The notes under the pieces are model-generated. The model did no database searches. It saw nothing but the letters and a program-made list of their open reading frames with translations, and was not told the origin of the DNA. The translations under genes and the position numbers were made by a program. Of a DNA stretch of 8,555 nucleotides, positions 7,525-8,555 are shown one piece after another. The stretch's first letter is position 1. Each line of letters starts with the position of its first letter. The stretch is from Bacilli bacterium (GTDB lineage: Bacteria > Bacillota_I > Bacilli_A > RF39 > UBA660), in NCBI GenBank assembly GCA_017627015.1, contig JAGAHP010000016.1, positions 1 to 8,555 on the forward strand, in the 5' to 3' direction.

Positions 7525-8205
7525 ATGAAGATAGGAATAATATTTGCGTTAAAAGAAGAGTTAAATGCACTTTTAAAAGTATTAACTCTAAAAAAACAAT
7601 ATGAGATATTTGATCTAACATTTTATGAATGTGAACTTAATAATAAAGAAATAGTTTTAGTAGAATCAGGTATAGGTAAAGTTAATTCAGCTAGAACTAC
7701 TCAAATATTAATTGATAATATGAAAGTAGATTATATATTTAATATAGGAGTAGCTGGTGCCATAGATCCAGGTGTTTCAGTATGTGATGTTGTAGTAGGA
7801 GAAAAATTAGTTCAACATGATTTTGATGTAACACCATTTAATTATGAAAAAGGTCAAATTCCTAATGTAGGTAAATTTATAGAATCAGATGAATATCTTG
7901 TTAAATTAGCTAAAGATATAAAAACTGATTCAAAAGTACATACTGGTGTAATCGCATCAGGTGATATATTTGTAAATGATCCTAAAATGAGTAATAAGAT
8001 AAATACTAAATTTAACGCACTATGTTGTGAGATGGAAGGCGCATCTATTGCTCAAGTATGTTATCTTTCTCATATTCCATTTTTAGTAATTAGATCAATT
8101 TCAGATTCAGTTAATGGTACTAATGAACTAACATATGATGATTTTTTATTACTTAGTTCAAAAATGGTAGCTAAATTTATGAAAGAATTATTAAGTAAAA
8201 TATAA
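7525..8205 (+). CDS. mtnN: 5'-methylthioadenosine/S-adenosylhomocysteine nucleosidase
   Basis: Cleaves adenine from methylthioadenosine and S-adenosylhomocysteine, which clears methyltransferase and polyamine by-products and feeds the methionine and activated-methyl cycles; cytosolic. The 226-residue length matches the family. It opens MKIGIIFALKEE, like the E. coli protein, with the catalytic-site E12. It continues with ESGIGKVNSA (47-56), NIGVAGAID (73-81), SGDIFVND (145-152), CEMEGASIAQVCY (168-180, E171 the counterpart of E. coli E174) and VIRSISD (188-194), whose D194 is the catalytic aspartate (E. coli D197). The start is one base after the smpB stop, with AGGAAG (7511-7516) eight bases upstream inside smpB. 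It is therefore the third gene of the rnr-smpB-mtnN operon, and a strong terminator follows. Confidence 0.95.
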   Translation: MKIGIIFALKEELNALLKVLTLKKQYEIFDLTFYECELNNKEIVLVESGIGKVNSARTTQILIDNMKVDYIFNIGVAGAIDPGVSVCDVVVGEKLVQHDFDVTPFNYEKGQIPNVGKFIESDEYLVKLAKDIKTDSKVHTGVIASGDIFVNDPKMSNKINTKFNALCCEMEGASIAQVCYLSHIPFLVIRSISDSVNGTNELTYDDFLLLSSKMVAKFMKELLSKI

Positions 8206-8239
8206 GTCAAATAATGTATGATTATTTGACTTTTTCTTT
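8204..8239 (+). terminator. Rho-independent terminator of the rnr-smpB-mtnN operon
   Basis: A perfect 12-bp stem, AAGTCAAATAAT (8204-8215) and ATTATTTGACTT (8221-8232), with a GTATG loop, then TTTCTTT to 8239. It begins within the mtnN TAA stop. Its right arm contains TTGACT, the likely -35 box of ssrA. Confidence 0.92.
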
Positions 8240-8253
8240 ATTTTGCATATAAT
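8226..8253 (+). promoter_or_regulatory. ssrA: Promoter of ssrA, overlapping the mtnN terminator
   Basis: TTGACT (8226-8231, five of six to consensus), a 16-base spacer, then TATAAT (8248-8253): the best promoter in the window, fitting an abundant stable RNA. The mature 5' end at G8263 is ten bases beyond the -10, so the primary transcript may carry a few extra bases that are trimmed, as RNase P does for known tmRNAs. Confidence 0.75.
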
Positions 8254-8344
8254 TTTATGCATGGGGCTGTATTTGGCTTCGACAGGAATATAGGGTATTT
8301 AACTGCAAGTCGGAGGAACACGTTACGAACAAAAAGCAATAAAT

Positions 8345-8407
8345 GCTAACAAAGTTAAAAACGTATTTGCAACACTATTCAGAAGTACTAGTGCTGCTTT
8401 AGCCTAA
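8345..8407 (+). other. ssrA: tmRNA tag-peptide reading frame (resume codon to stop)
   Basis: The resume codon is read as GCT at 8345, preceded by TAAAT in the position of the TAGTC that precedes the GCA resume codon in E. coli. The frame gives 20 residues, ANKVKNVFAT followed by LFRSTSAALA, and ends at TAA 8405-8407. It is longer than the 10-15 residues usual in Bacillota and ends Ala-Ala-Leu-Ala rather than the common Leu-Ala-Ala. An in-frame GCA at 8336 is an alternative, less likely, first codon. Confidence 0.8.
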
Positions 8408-8424
8408 TTATAACGGTAAATACA

Positions 8425-8477
8425 CTTTCTATTTATTATTTTCTACGTAATTTATAGAAGGTTCGATTTTAGTAGAA
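8425..8477 (+). other. ssrA: tmRNA pseudoknot downstream of the tag
   Basis: Two interleaved stems form an H-type pseudoknot: CTTTCTAT (8425-8432) with ATAGAAGG (8454-8461), eight pairs including one G-U, and TTCTAC (8441-8446) with GTAGAA (8472-8477), six pairs. The 5' strand of the second stem lies in the loop of the first, and its 3' strand lies beyond it. By position this is PK2 or PK3. Confidence 0.7.
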
Positions 8478-8480
8478 TAT

Positions 8481-8521
8481 ATTATTACTAATGTCTATAG
8501 GTAATAATGAATTTTATAGAC
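8481..8521 (+). other. ssrA: Second tmRNA pseudoknot
   Basis: ATTATTAC (8481-8488) pairs perfectly with GTAATAAT (8501-8508), and GTCTATA (8493-8499) pairs perfectly with TATAGAC (8515-8521). The stems are interleaved in H-type order. It directly follows the preceding pseudoknot, as in the PK2-PK3-PK4 chain of known tmRNAs. Confidence 0.75.
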
Positions 8522-8555
8522 TTACTAAGTATTTAGGTTGTTAATTACTTTTGTA

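Larger units (their letters stand above)
8263..8555 (+). ncRNA. ssrA: Transfer-messenger RNA (tmRNA), 3' end outside window
   Basis: Acts as both tRNA and mRNA with SmpB: it enters stalled ribosomes charged with alanine and templates a degradation tag. The 5' end GGGGCTGTATTTGGCTTCGACAGG (here 8263-8286) is the conserved acceptor-arm and D-loop part of the tRNA-like domain. A tag reading frame (8345-8407) follows, then at least two H-type pseudoknots (8425-8477 and 8481-8521). The T arm, the 3' acceptor strand and the CCA end are not reached. I could not draw a convincing pseudoknot upstream of the tag (8303-8335), where most tmRNAs have PK1. No sign of the two-piece, permuted form, since the tag follows the 5' domain directly. 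Location just after rnr-smpB-mtnN agrees with its role. Confidence 0.95.

Noticed and set aside
8336..8344. GCA at 8336 as the tmRNA resume codon
   Set aside because: It is in frame, but TAAAT directly before GCT 8345 matches the spacing of the TAGTC element before the E. coli resume codon, and GCT-AAC resembles the GCA-AAC start there.
1..8555. Mobile element, CRISPR array, toxin-antitoxin or phage system
   Set aside because: I saw no transposase, integrase, direct-repeat array or small toxin gene; apart from the unknown 223-residue protein every gene is a known housekeeping or cell-envelope family.

Overview
The window is a housekeeping stretch from a very AT-rich bacterium of the low-GC Gram-positive (Bacillota) type. 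Shine-Dalgarno sites are strong (GGAGG, AGGTGA) and Arg is mostly AGA. All six Trp codons I checked are TGG. The ten stop codons seen, including that of the tmRNA tag, are TAA or TAG and never TGA. A FemAB-type peptidoglycan bridge enzyme implies a cell wall, which argues against a true Mollicute. The gene order enolase - secG - rnr - smpB - ssrA resembles that of Bacilli. My inference is a small-genome, host-associated member of the Bacilli (Erysipelotrichales or RF39-like). The sequence alone does not settle this.

Layout. Bases 2-319 are the 3' end of tuf (EF-Tu), closed by a hairpin terminator. At 392-1063 is an uncharacterised coiled-coil protein with a possible split CxxC/CxxH metal site. 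It converges on a FemAB-family gene (1073-2335, minus strand), and one hairpin lying across both stop codons probably terminates both. A 115-bp divergent promoter region (2336-2450) separates the FemAB gene from eno (2451-3692). After eno come a CaCA-family cation antiporter (3738-4661) and secG (4701-4919), which ends in a terminator. Then comes a tight block: rnr (4973-7108), smpB (7083-7523, overlapping rnr by 26 bp) and mtnN (7525-8205, one base after smpB). A terminator follows, then ssrA (tmRNA, from 8263), which runs off the right edge. No gene-free stretch exceeds 300 bases.

How the genes work together. rnr, smpB and ssrA form the trans-translation module: tmRNA-SmpB rescues stalled ribosomes and tags the nascent chain, and RNase R degrades the faulty mRNA. 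secG belongs to the Sec translocon, EF-Tu delivers aminoacyl-tRNA (and in known systems also tmRNA-SmpB), and eno is glycolytic. mtnN, which recycles S-adenosylhomocysteine and methylthioadenosine, sits inside the trans-translation block with no obvious mechanistic link.

I see no mobile element, CRISPR array or defence system. The points most worth a second look are the 20-residue tmRNA tag ending in Ala-Ala-Leu-Ala, the overlap of terminators with downstream promoters, the unknown 223-residue protein, and the short C-terminus of RNase R.
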